IMG/VR virus record: IMGVR_UViG_3300001686_000008
Coordinates: 1 to 47,174 of that record
Direction: 5' to 3' (one strand)
Source of the DNA: a virus
DNA length: 47,174 bases
In this document: positions 14,172-20,766 of the stretch, one piece after another
Numbering within the stretch: position 1 is the first letter of the stretch
Layout: each line of letters starts with the position of its first letter
Translations under genes and position numbers: made by a program
The notes under the pieces: model-generated
The model's input: the letters and a program-made list of their open reading frames with translations, nothing else
Told to the model about the DNA's origin: nothing
The model's database searches: none

Positions 14172-15116
14172 ATGAGCTTTGAAACGAAGGACTCGGGGGA
14201 ACGTCAGCAATTTGATAGCGGCATGCAGCGTGATACCCAGAACGGAAAAACACTTTTCCATTTGGTGTATGACGGGCCGATGTTCAAGCGATGGGCGGAG
14301 CTTCTGACCAGGGGGGCCATCAAGTACAGCGAACGCAACTGGATGAAGGCCAATGGAGACGCGGAGCGAGACCGCTTCAAAGCCTCCGCCGCCCGCCATT
14401 TCTACCAGTGGTTCATCGACGACACCGACGAAGACCACGGTGCCGCTGTCATCTTCAACATCAATGGTGCCGAGTACGTGAAGGGCAAGATGATCGGTGC
14501 CATGCCGCCGGAAGTGTACGCCGAGAAGCGGGTGGAGGCCCTGGTCGATAACGACGAACCCAGCGTCTTCACCAGCCGCTTCCCTGGCGAGCCGGTTGAC
14601 CTGATGGAGAAGGGCGAGACCTTCACCGACGATGACATCGTGGACGCCCTGTACGAGGTCCAGGAGGGGGCAGGAACTCCCGACCCGCACGCCAGGGAAA
14701 CAGCGGAGCGGTTTAATGGTGGTCGGCCCTACTACGATGAGACCTACACCAGCGGCGTTGACGTGGCCAAAGAAGGTGGCGACCACTCGTTCGTCACTTA
14801 CCACGTTCCGATTTATTTCCATGAGACCGTTGATGGTCCGCTGGCCTCTTTCGACGAGCAGCCCGGCCAGTACATCGCTCTGATGCAACAGCGGCGGGTG
14901 GAGATGGCCCAGGCCCTCGCCGATCACCTGGAGCAGCAGGTGTGGGATAACCCCGACTTTGGAACGTCGTGCTCGGTCGATGCTCCCTTGGACTTCATCC
15001 AGAAGGCGATTCTCAAGGTGGCCGCGTTCTATGAGAAGCTGCGGACCGGGCTGGCCCGCAAGCTGCTGGACCTGGCGACTTCCCTCGATCCATATGTAAC
15101 CGGCAATTACAAATGA
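14172..15116 (+). CDS. DUF5664 dATP/dGTP diphosphohydrolase-like protein
   Basis: 314 residues. The first ~110 match the N-terminal domain annotated as dATP/dGTP diphosphohydrolase (DUF5664): TKDSGERQQFDSGMQRDTQ, RWAELLTRGAIKYSERNW, RFKASAARHFYQWF and TDEDHGAAVIFNINGAEYV, an all-helical MazG-like fold with acidic metal ligands. The later part is unique and acidic, with an extra helical domain after ~200. The family is linked to removal of dNTPs in phages with modified DNA, but no PurZ is present here. First gene of its operon. Confidence 0.8.
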   Translation: MSFETKDSGERQQFDSGMQRDTQNGKTLFHLVYDGPMFKRWAELLTRGAIKYSERNWMKANGDAERDRFKASAARHFYQWFIDDTDEDHGAAVIFNINGAEYVKGKMIGAMPPEVYAEKRVEALVDNDEPSVFTSRFPGEPVDLMEKGETFTDDDIVDALYEVQEGAGTPDPHARETAERFNGGRPYYDETYTSGVDVAKEGGDHSFVTYHVPIYFHETVDGPLASFDEQPGQYIALMQQRRVEMAQALADHLEQQVWDNPDFGTSCSVDAPLDFIQKAILKVAAFYEKLRTGLARKLLDLATSLDPYVTGNYK

Positions 15117-15355
15117 GCGTTCAAAGCATTCCGCACATGGTCATTGTCTACCGTCCCCGGTTTGTGAAGCCGGGGGGATGGTTCGCCTGGGTGGCAAAGG
15201 ATTTAGCAGACGTTCATCTGCCCACCTGGAAACGCCGGCTGGTCTGGTGGCCAGTCAGTGAAGCAGACGCAATCAACTGGAGGCTTACGTGGAATCCTAC
15301 AAGTCAATCGAAACACTCTACGTCCGAGACCCTGACACCCATGCTCTGGACCTGA
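15113..15355 (+). CDS. small Trp-rich hypothetical protein (80 aa)
   Basis: The ATG overlaps the previous stop (ATGA). The first ~58 residues look folded (MVIVYRPRFVKPGGWFAWV, then KRRLVWWPVSEADA). The last ~22 lie opposite the start of the RNA ligase gene and may be a shadow extension, since the overlap is 67 bases. Unknown family. Confidence 0.55.
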   Translation: MSVQSIPHMVIVYRPRFVKPGGWFAWVAKDLADVHLPTWKRRLVWWPVSEADAINWRLTWNPTSQSKHSTSETLTPMLWT

Positions 15356-16053
15356 AGCAGATTCGCGTCCAGGAGAACCGGCTGATTAACGGCTGGGCAA
15401 TGACGGAGAAGATCGACGGCATGAACATCCGGGTGCTCGTCACCCAGTTGGCCGGCGTCATTACCTTCACCGTCAAGGGTCGCACCGATGCGGCTCAGTT
15501 GCCGGCTGGTGTCGAGGCCCAGGTGTTGAAATACGGATTCGACGTGGATGTATGGCGGAAGAATATCTTCCTCGACCCCGCCAAGGACTCCACTGTCACC
15601 GTCTACGGCGAAGCGTTCGGTGAAGGAATCCAGAAGAACCCGCTGAAGCTGAGCGGCAAGCGGTTCCGAGCCTTCGACATCCTCCTGCCCGGCGGCATCT
15701 GGATGAGCGATGACGAGCTTCGTGCCGTCCCCCTCGACATCCCGACCGTGCCGTTCCTGGGCCTGGTCACTGGTCTCCCCCGCACGGAGAAGCAGTTGAA
15801 CGAGATTACCGGCGGCGTCAGCAAGGTGGCCACCGAGCCGGTCCGGCCCGAGGGAATCGTGGCCCGTCCCCTCCTGCCCCTCTTTGACCGATACGGCAAC
15901 CGCGTCATCTGGAAGCTGACCTACCGGGAGTTCGACAAGATTCGTGCCAACGAGGCACGGGCGAAGGCTGCCGAGCAGGGCATCGTCATGGCCGCTCCAT
16001 CCACTGAAGTCATTAAGGCGGCGGAGGAGATTACCGCTGCGGCCAAGTCGTGA
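15289..16053 (+). CDS. RNA ligase family protein
   Basis: 254 residues. Nucleotidyltransferase motif I with the adenylated Lys is EKIDGMNIRV (K41), motif III is VYGEAFGEGI with FRAFDIL, motif IV is PEGIVARP and motif V is VIWKLTYREF. This is the pattern of Rnl2-like RNA ligases, which seal nicked RNA, for example tRNA cut by host anticodon nucleases. GTG start chosen for the TGGAGG 8 bases upstream. In a phage carrying a tRNA this suggests defence against RNA-cleaving immunity (inference). Confidence 0.85.
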   Translation: MESYKSIETLYVRDPDTHALDLKQIRVQENRLINGWAMTEKIDGMNIRVLVTQLAGVITFTVKGRTDAAQLPAGVEAQVLKYGFDVDVWRKNIFLDPAKDSTVTVYGEAFGEGIQKNPLKLSGKRFRAFDILLPGGIWMSDDELRAVPLDIPTVPFLGLVTGLPRTEKQLNEITGGVSKVATEPVRPEGIVARPLLPLFDRYGNRVIWKLTYREFDKIRANEARAKAAEQGIVMAAPSTEVIKAAEEITAAAKS

Positions 16054-16136
16054 AGTGGTACGACCTCGACCTCATCGGGTGCTTCACGGTCGCGTTGGTG
16101 GTGGTGTTCTCAGTCCTCATGCTTGCCTGGAGGTAG
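16050..16136 (+). CDS. 28-residue membrane peptide
   Basis: GTG overlapping the ligase stop (GTGA), then about 20 hydrophobic residues (GCFTVALVVVFSVLMLA) and a stop. Single membrane helix. No independent ribosome site. Its 3' end carries the TGGAGG used by the next gene. Confidence 0.4.
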   Translation: MKWYDLDLIGCFTVALVVVFSVLMLAWR

Positions 16137-16138
16137 CT

Positions 16139-16273
16139 ATGAAATACGAAAGTTTCACTGATAGTGCTTTCCCCTGGCTGCGTATCTGGGGAGTCATGAA
16201 GGACCGGAAGTACATCTACGTTTACCTCGGCAGGCGGTGCTTCATCTTCCGCCGCAGGAAGGAAATAGCATGA
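16139..16273 (+). CDS. small basic aromatic protein (44 aa)
   Basis: ATG with TGGAGG at a good distance. Rich in Tyr, Phe, Arg and Lys (KDRKYIYVYLGRRCFIF), ending in RRRKEIA. Strand-rich and basic. Not recognised. The stop overlaps the next ATG (ATGA). Confidence 0.5.
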   Translation: MKYESFTDSAFPWLRIWGVMKDRKYIYVYLGRRCFIFRRRKEIA

Positions 16274-16824
16274 ACGAATTTGAACGGGAGGTCGGCAAGA
16301 CCTTCCAGCAGTACCGGGACGCCCGTGTGGCCAGCCTGGTCTTCCTTCATCCGCCGATGCGGGTGGGGGGCATGATGGGCAAGCAGCCATGCTTCGTGCA
16401 GACGGGCAAAGCCCCCTTCGACGTGGCCGGCATCTACTACGACAAGGCCGGGACAGCTATCGGCCTGGAGTTGAAGCAGACTGCGGACCACGAGACAAGT
16501 CTGCCCATTGTCGGGCCGGACAAGAAGGGGAATGGTCTCCAGTACCACCAGCTTGCCGCCCTCGTCGAGGTTCACCAGGCCGGCGGCGTCGCCCTGGCCC
16601 TGTGGAACAACGGCGGGGAGGTTGGTTTGCTGACTGGGGACGCAATACAGCTTGCCAAGATTCAGTATGACGCCAGCCTAAAAGCGGAGCAGGCCGGCAA
16701 AGAGATTACACGCGGCAGCCGCTCGATCCTTTGGGGGATGTTCAAGCCGGTGAAGGATGGCCACGGCGGGGCACCGCTCTGGCTTCCCGCGTCGCCGGTA
16801 GACAAGCGAAAGAAGGCAGCATGA
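16270..16824 (+). CDS. RecU-like Holliday junction resolvase
   Basis: 184 residues. The core FDVAGIYYDKAGTAIGLELK carries the PD-(D/E)XK pattern (D...E-x-K), followed by LQYHQLAALVEVHQAGG and VALALWNN, the helix and strand order of RecU/penicillin-binding-factor-A resolvases. It would cut branched recombination or replication intermediates before packaging. The ATG overlaps the previous stop. The frame is open slightly upstream, but the N-terminus MNEFEREVGKTF is natural. Confidence 0.75.
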   Translation: MNEFEREVGKTFQQYRDARVASLVFLHPPMRVGGMMGKQPCFVQTGKAPFDVAGIYYDKAGTAIGLELKQTADHETSLPIVGPDKKGNGLQYHQLAALVEVHQAGGVALALWNNGGEVGLLTGDAIQLAKIQYDASLKAEQAGKEITRGSRSILWGMFKPVKDGHGGAPLWLPASPVDKRKKAA

Positions 16825-17150
16825 CTCTCAATCAATTCCAAACCGCTGCCGTGCGGAGCGTCAACCCTGGTGCCACCTACAAGGATCGGATGGCGGACTA
16901 TGGCCTGGGTGTGGCCGGCGAAGCTGGAGAGGTCGCCGACATCATCAAAAAGGTTGTCTCTTACGGCAAAGAGATGGACACCCAGAAGTTCAAGAAGGAA
17001 CTGGGGGATGTCCTGTGGTACGTGGCTGCTCTGGCCTGGGTCAACGGCATGACCCTGGAGGACGTGGCCGTGACGAACGTGAACAAGCTGATGGCCCGCT
17101 ACCCCAACGGATTCGAGGCGGAGCGAGCCAAGACCCATAACGGTGAATGA
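16821..17150 (+). CDS. mazG: MazG-like nucleotide pyrophosphohydrolase
   Basis: 109 residues. The diagnostic ExxE...ExxD metal-binding arrangement is present as GEAGEVADIIKK and FKKELGDVLWYVAAL. Single-domain MazG enzymes hydrolyse (d)NTPs to monophosphates and in phages may alter dNTP pools or (p)ppGpp signalling. It pairs naturally with the DUF5664 protein in the same operon. ATGA overlap at both ends. Confidence 0.9.
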   Translation: MTLNQFQTAAVRSVNPGATYKDRMADYGLGVAGEAGEVADIIKKVVSYGKEMDTQKFKKELGDVLWYVAALAWVNGMTLEDVAVTNVNKLMARYPNGFEAERAKTHNGE

Positions 17151-17431
17151 TGAAGACACGTAAGCCGAAGAAGGGGGCAGAGGTCGTGTTCGTCCTGGAG
17201 AAGGGCCAACGCTTCGCCACCGTGACTAACGTGTGGACTCGCCCCGTTGACATTGCCCTCCTGGCCGAACGCTACGGAACGAGCGTCGAGGCGATGGTTG
17301 AATCCCACCGCCTGCGGGCGAGCCTGGAAGTGCAGACTGCCCCGGAGGATGGTCTGCCCAACCCCTACTACGTGACCAACGCGGAGTACGACGAAGCCGG
17401 ACGGGTGGGAAGCTGGCACTACAAACCATGA
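17147..17431 (+). CDS. hypothetical protein (94 aa)
   Basis: ATGATG start overlapping the MazG stop; either ATG is possible. Basic N-terminus (KTRKPKKGAEVVFVL), then a folded part with PVDIALLAERYGTSVEAM, which looks like a helix-turn-helix-like pair of helices. Family not recognised. Coupled to the next gene by ATGA. Confidence 0.6.
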   Translation: MMKTRKPKKGAEVVFVLEKGQRFATVTNVWTRPVDIALLAERYGTSVEAMVESHRLRASLEVQTAPEDGLPNPYYVTNAEYDEAGRVGSWHYKP

Positions 17432-17799
17432 AGATCGAAGTCAAAAATCTGTTCAAGGATGAGATTGACAGCACCTACGACGTGTTCTGTGGGTGGGGCG
17501 AAGGGCCAGACGTTGGCATCAACCTGCAACGGAAGGCAGGTTCGCACGCACACTACTCCGACCTTGACTTCGTGCCGATGGATTTTACTGCGGACCAGGC
17601 GGAGGCCCTGGGTAAAGCCCTGCTCACCGCTGCCGAGGAGGCACGGCGATGGGACAGGGAGTTGAATGCGTATTTCGAGGCCCACAAGAATGACCCATCC
17701 ACAACAAGACAGCCCCTTTTGATGTTTACATCGGTCGCCCTGGACCGTGGGGTAATCGGTTCGTCATCGGGCGAGATGGGACGCGGGAGGAAGTGGTAG
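17428..17799 (+). CDS. hypothetical protein (123 aa), 3' part overlaps DUF4326
   Basis: The ATG overlaps the previous stop. The first ~88 residues look real: MKIEVKNLFKDEI, then an acidic middle and an ADQAEALGKALLTAAEEA helix. From 17690 on, the frame lies opposite the DUF4326 gene and becomes Ser/Gly-rich, so those last ~36 residues may be an open shadow frame. The natural C-terminus is uncertain. Unknown function. Confidence 0.5.
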   Translation: MKIEVKNLFKDEIDSTYDVFCGWGEGPDVGINLQRKAGSHAHYSDLDFVPMDFTADQAEALGKALLTAAEEARRWDRELNAYFEAHKNDPSTTRQPLLMFTSVALDRGVIGSSSGEMGRGRKW

Positions 17800-18008
17800 C
17801 CAAGCACAAGAGGTACTTGGACGCCCGGCCCTGGCTGAAGGCCAAGGTCCGCAGGGAGTTGACAGGGAAGACACTAGGCTGCTGGTGCAGCCCATCACAG
17901 CTATGCCACGGGGATAACTACATTGAGGTCTGTGATGGCATTGATGACACTGAAGGAAGCGGCAGCCCAAGCAAAGCTGTCAGCGAAGACGCTACGCAAT
18001 CACTGTAA
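17690..18008 (+). CDS. DUF4326 protein, expressed across a +1 frameshift
   Basis: The DUF4326 signature is intact: FDVYIGRPGPWGNRF, VIGRDGTREEVVAKHKRYL, then LGCWCSPSQLCHGD with the Cys/His group. No start codon exists in that frame ahead of the first motif. The ATG at 17690 (CGAGG upstream) reads ten codons, MTHPQQDSPF, to TTT TGA at 17717-17722. A +1 shift on TTT-T enters the DUF4326 frame exactly at DVYIGRP. The site resembles the prfB type of shift (a slippery codon plus TGA). A one-base sequencing insertion in the TTTT or CCCC run would give the same picture. Function of DUF4326 is unknown. Confidence 0.7.
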
Positions 18009-18198
18009 GAGCGGACGATTGAAGTGCATGGACTACGGCACGGGGGGTGTACGCCATGACTGGCGAATCACCCCGGAGGCCCTGGAGGCTATTGAGCCAG
18101 CCCCCATCATCCCGCAGCCCGCTGCTGCCCCTCGCCGGGGGCGTCGTCGGGGACGATCCGCATCTGCGGCTGTCCAGACGTACCTGCTTGATGCTTAG
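17935..18198 (+). CDS. helix-turn-helix protein, excisionase-like
   Basis: 87 residues. Residues 4-50 (LKEAAAQAKLSAKTLRNHCK, then a turn with SGRLKCMDYG and DWRITPEALEAIE) match the winged-helix MerR/Xis type used by phage excisionases. The tail is Pro/Ala- and Arg-rich (PRRGRRRGRS). ATG 17935 has GAGG six bases upstream. It is convergent with the integrase, and their 3' ends overlap by about 92 bases. That position supports an Xis role; a lysis-lysogeny regulator is the alternative. Confidence 0.7.
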   Translation: MALMTLKEAAAQAKLSAKTLRNHCKSGRLKCMDYGTGGVRHDWRITPEALEAIEPAPIIPQPAAAPRRGRRRGRSASAAVQTYLLDA

Positions 18199-19390
18199 GC
18201 TGCGGCCACAGGCGGAGGCGTACCACCCTGGCCACCTTGCGAATCCGCTTCCATCCAATTTCCTCATGGTCGTACCCGTCTTCGACCTTGTTCCCCGAGT
18301 GACCCATGCACAGGTTGAGGGCGTCCTTGTCCCTCGCCTTCTTGCCCAGCGTCTTGAACGTGTGGCGGAATCGGTACGCGGTCACACCCTCAAGCTCCAG
18401 CCTCTTAGCAATCCGGCTGACCGTCAGGGAGATGGCGTTGTGGACAACAATCTTCAACTTGCCGTTGACGTTCCGCTTCTCCTCCCAGTAGTACGGCTGC
18501 TGCTTTCGTGTGACGAATACAAGGGCCTCTCCGCCTTCTCTGCTAATAGCTGCCTGGGTGTGCTTCAGCTTCTTCACGTCCTCCAGGGCGGCGATAGTCT
18601 TCTTCCACAGATAGCCTACGCGGGCGTTGCCGGTCTTGTGCCGGGGGTAGTCGAGCTTCCGCCCGTCCAGGTGCCGCCACTTCATCCGGCCCAGGTCCGC
18701 CGGCCCCATGCCCGTGTTGACGGCCAGGAGAATGATGGCCTTGAAGTTCGGCTGAGCGTCCGAGAGCATCTTGTCAACCTCCTCGCCCGTAACAATTCTC
18801 TTGGAGTGGTCCTTCAACCCTGCCCTCATCTTTTCCTTCTTGAGAGCTTGCTTCGTCGTGACTGGGGCCTTGAAGGCAGAGCCGAAGTTGGGAAGGGGGG
18901 CATGGCCGTTGCCGGCAGCCCAGCGGAACATCGCCTTGATGTACGCCTGGACTCGCTTGCGGGCGAGGGCTTTGAGCTTCCGGCTTTCCAGCAGGTGTTG
19001 GACGTAGCCGCCGAAGTGCTCGGGCTTCAGGTTGGCCACGGCGGTCTGCGGCTTGATCCATTCGATGAAGACGCCGAGTTCGGTGTTGTACTCACCCAGG
19101 GTGGCCAAGCTCAGGGTGCCAGCGATGACATCGAGTTGGCGTTGATCGAGAAACCTTTTGACAATCTCGCCCACGGTGGGGAGGCCCTTCGATTCAAGCT
19201 GCCTCAGATGGTCGGTGCCGGCGAAGATGCCAGCGACGCGAGAGTCATAGTCCTTGACGGCCCGCTCGCCCTTGGGGTCATCCTTCCAGCTTCCGAAGTA
19301 GTAGGGCTTCTGGTTGATCTTCTTCCACCACTGCCCGTTCAGGTGGGGGGACAGGGGGAAGTCTTCGTGTGGCTTGTTCGGTCGCGTCAT
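18107..19390 (-). CDS. int: tyrosine-type integrase
   Basis: 427 residues. Core-binding helices occupy ~60-190. The catalytic C-terminus has YRFRHTFKTLG (R342, H343), CMGHS (H364) and the nucleophile in GYDHEE (Y373). The first catalytic Arg, normally in TG(L/M)R, is replaced: the segment reads NTGMGPADLGRMKW (residue 229 is Gly). A nearby PRHKTG block carries the Lys. This variant style is one I associate with planctomycete integrases. The frame is open to 19450, but ATG 19390 has GGAGGAAAG and a natural start (MTRPNKPHEDF). It would integrate the phage; the promoter is at 19482-19510. Confidence 0.9.
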   Translation of the reverse strand: MTRPNKPHEDFPLSPHLNGQWWKKINQKPYYFGSWKDDPKGERAVKDYDSRVAGIFAGTDHLRQLESKGLPTVGEIVKRFLDQRQLDVIAGTLSLATLGEYNTELGVFIEWIKPQTAVANLKPEHFGGYVQHLLESRKLKALARKRVQAYIKAMFRWAAGNGHAPLPNFGSAFKAPVTTKQALKKEKMRAGLKDHSKRIVTGEEVDKMLSDAQPNFKAIILLAVNTGMGPADLGRMKWRHLDGRKLDYPRHKTGNARVGYLWKKTIAALEDVKKLKHTQAAISREGGEALVFVTRKQQPYYWEEKRNVNGKLKIVVHNAISLTVSRIAKRLELEGVTAYRFRHTFKTLGKKARDKDALNLCMGHSGNKVEDGYDHEEIGWKRIRKVARVVRLRLWPQPKHQAGTSGQPQMRIVPDDAPGEGQQRAAG

Positions 19391-19400
19391 CTTTCCTCCA

Positions 19401-19598
19401 GGTGTCGTAACAGGTGTCGTATCGACCAGCCCGTCACTCGACTTTTGCAAGTTTCTTAGGAAACCTGCGAATCACGAAGGAAAGATACTATATTTTCAGT
19501 CCTCTGTCAAGTGCGTTTCCAGCTTAATAATCAAAGGTGAGGGGAATCTAAGGGCCGCTTAGAGAAGCCAAGAATGGGGGTGTCAGGTGTCCGACACC
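19401..19598. repeat. GGTGTC repeats around the integrase promoter, candidate arm or operator sites
   Basis: GGTGTCGTA occurs at 19401-19409 and 19413-19421, 12 bases apart. GGTGTC recurs at 19579-19584 and 19586-19591; the last forms the palindrome GGTGTCCGACACC (19586-19598). All flank the integrase promoter. They could be integrase arm-type sites, excisionase sites or repressor operators. I cannot define the attP core. Confidence 0.45.
19482..19510 (-). promoter_or_regulatory. promoter for the integrase
   Basis: Reading the minus strand: TTGACA (19510-19505), a 17-base spacer, TATCTT (19487-19482). The leader to the ATG at 19390 is about 85 bases and contains the two GGTGTCGTA repeats. 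Confidence 0.75.
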
Positions 19599-19602
19599 CG
19601 AC

Positions 19603-19631
19603 TTGCGCCTAAGCCATTCGCGGGGTACGTT
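19603..19631 (+). promoter_or_regulatory. promoter for the 19637 gene, leaderless type
   Basis: TTGCGC at 19603-19608, a 17-base spacer and TACGTT at 19626-19631. The ATG is 5 bases further on, the same arrangement as at the DNA polymerase. Confidence 0.45.
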
Positions 19632-19636
19632 GTCGC

Positions 19637-19918
19637 ATGACCAACGACAACGAGACGAAGATCGAAGTGGCGGGGCCTGAGCCTGTACCCGAACCTGTTT
19701 GCGTCGTCATCATCCATCGCGGTAAGCCGCCGCTCCTCCCCAAGACCTACGCCCAGGCTAAGCTCTGGGCCAAGGGAAGGAAGCGGACGGTGATTGGCCG
19801 TGGCTACGTCCTGTTCCGCGAGAAGGATGGTTACTGTCTGATGGCTGAGCAGAGGGGCAGGGTGAAGGTCATCGACGTGTGGCTTCCCTCTGATGACAAT
19901 GGGCAGGGCCGGAATTGA
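19637..19918 (+). CDS. small hypothetical protein (93 aa) beside the attachment region
   Basis: Starts MTNDNETKIEVAG, followed by a Pro/Glu-rich stretch, then a basic folded part (YAQAKLWAKGRKRTVIGRGY, GYCLMAEQRGRVKVID). No ribosome site; the putative -10 box ends 5 bases before the ATG, suggesting leaderless expression. Its last 19 bases overlap the 3' end of tRNA-Phe on the other strand. Between divergent promoters near int, it could be a lysogeny-expressed gene. Family unknown. Confidence 0.55.
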   Translation: MTNDNETKIEVAGPEPVPEPVCVVIIHRGKPPLLPKTYAQAKLWAKGRKRTVIGRGYVLFREKDGYCLMAEQRGRVKVIDVWLPSDDNGQGRN

Positions 19919-19972
19919 ACCGGCGACACAGCGATTTTCAGCCGCTTGCTCTACCAACTGAGCTACCTGCCC
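19900..19972 (-). tRNA. tRNA-Phe (GAA)
   Basis: The minus strand folds into a standard cloverleaf. The acceptor stem is GGGCAGG / CCTGCCC with discriminator A. The D-arm is GCTC...GAGC, the anticodon stem AGCGG / TCGCT holds the loop CTGAAAA (anticodon GAA), and the T-arm is GCCGG...CCGGC with TTCAATT. CCA is not encoded. It decodes UUU/UUC. It lies 0.5 kb from the integrase, so it could be a translational aid, part of attP, or both. Confidence 0.93.
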
Positions 19973-20064
19973 CACTTCCTCTCACACCATCCTATCACCC
20001 AGAGGATTGCGATGGCAACAAACCCGGCTACTGCGGCCACAAGAAATTTTGCAACTATCTCCAT
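19963..20064 (-). CDS. 33-residue membrane protein
   Basis: Minus-strand ATG with AGGAAGG just upstream. Residues 5-26 are hydrophobic (AKFLVAAVAGFVAIAILWVI), followed by a basic tail (CERKWGR). The stop codon lies inside the 5' end of tRNA-Phe. Downstream of a terminator, so it depends on read-through or an unseen promoter. The tail-end position in the late operon suits a lysis accessory protein. Confidence 0.45.
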   Translation of the reverse strand: MEIVAKFLVAAVAGFVAIAILWVIGWCERKWGR

Positions 20065-20078
20065 GCCTTCCTCATCGG

Positions 20079-20115
20079 CAAAAAAGAACCCCTGGTTTGA
20101 GGGCCACCAGGGGTT
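20079..20115 (-). terminator. rho-independent terminator of the late operon
   Basis: On the minus strand: AACCCCTGG, an 11-base loop, CCAGGGGTT, then CTTTTTTG. Perfect 9-base stem with a T6 run, 37 bases after the stop of the 20152 gene. Confidence 0.85.
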
Positions 20116-20151
20116 CGGAGGGAAGATGCTGCCGTGAGGGCAGTTCGTAGT

Positions 20152-20766
20152 TTACGCTGGCACGGGAGCGGGGTCAACCTTTGCCTGCTTAAAGGCCATG
20201 AGCTTCTGGACCAACCAGCGGATCGCACCGACCACATGGGGGATGCCGGCAAACAGGATGAAGCGGACAGCCTTGATTGCCCAGAGGGCAGGAAGCGACC
20301 ACCACCCAGGGCGGACGTTGCCGACTGCGGCGAGGATACCCAGCAGCACAGAGATACCAATGCCGAACCAGAATAGATGCTTCTGCTTGGGGCTGAAGAA
20401 CGATTCCTTCAGGTCTTTAATTTCCTTCGCCTGGTCAGCCAGCTTCTCCAGGGCATCACCGACTTCTTCCTTCACTGCCTTCGTTTCCTTAACAGCTTGG
20501 GTCAAGTCCTTGTCGGCCTGCTTCAGTTCACTGCGAGCTTCAGGGACAGCCGGCGGAGTCTTGGCAAGCTGAACATCGGCTGCCTTAACGTGGGCCTGGC
20601 CCGACACCAGAGGGGCCTCGATCCGCTCAACCGGGTTCGGCTGCGGGGCAGCAGAGCACCCACCGAGGGACGCCATAACTGCGATTGTCATGATGACAGT
20701 AAAAAATGCGAGTGCAAGGAACAGCAAAACATCGCTGATATTCCTCACTACAAAAGGGTGTTTCAT
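20152..20766 (-). CDS. unimolecular-spanin-like membrane lipoprotein
   Basis: 204 residues. An N-terminal hydrophobic segment ends in a lipobox (ASLGGC). A Pro-containing linker is followed by a long coiled coil (~70-115: many K/E/L, for example EVGDALEKLADQAKEIKDL). Two membrane segments follow (HLFWFGIGISVLLGILAAVG; WAIKAVRFILFAGIPHVV). An outer-membrane lipid anchor plus coiled coil plus inner-membrane helix is the architecture of u-spanins (T1 gp11), which fuse inner and outer membranes at lysis. The two helices, rather than one, are unusual. The ATG overlaps the preceding stop (ATGA); last gene before the terminator. Confidence 0.6.
   Translation of the reverse strand: MKHPFVVRNISDVLLFLALAFFTVIMTIAVMASLGGCSAAPQPNPVERIEAPLVSGQAHVKAADVQLAKTPPAVPEARSELKQADKDLTQAVKETKAVKEEVGDALEKLADQAKEIKDLKESFFSPKQKHLFWFGIGISVLLGILAAVGNVRPGWWSLPALWAIKAVRFILFAGIPHVVGAIRWLVQKLMAFKQAKVDPAPVPA

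Noticed and set aside
14172-17150. A 2-aminoadenine (Z) genome system
   Set aside because: DUF5664 and MazG-like proteins and a family A polymerase are present, but PurZ and DatZ are not recognisable, so the pathway is not supported.
18047-19459. 470-residue plus-strand frame opposite the integrase
   Set aside because: Antisense shadow of a gene with intact integrase motifs.
19583-19975. 130-residue minus-strand frame beginning MGQVAQLVEQ
   Set aside because: It is a translation of the tRNA-Phe gene and its flank, a well-known artefact pattern.
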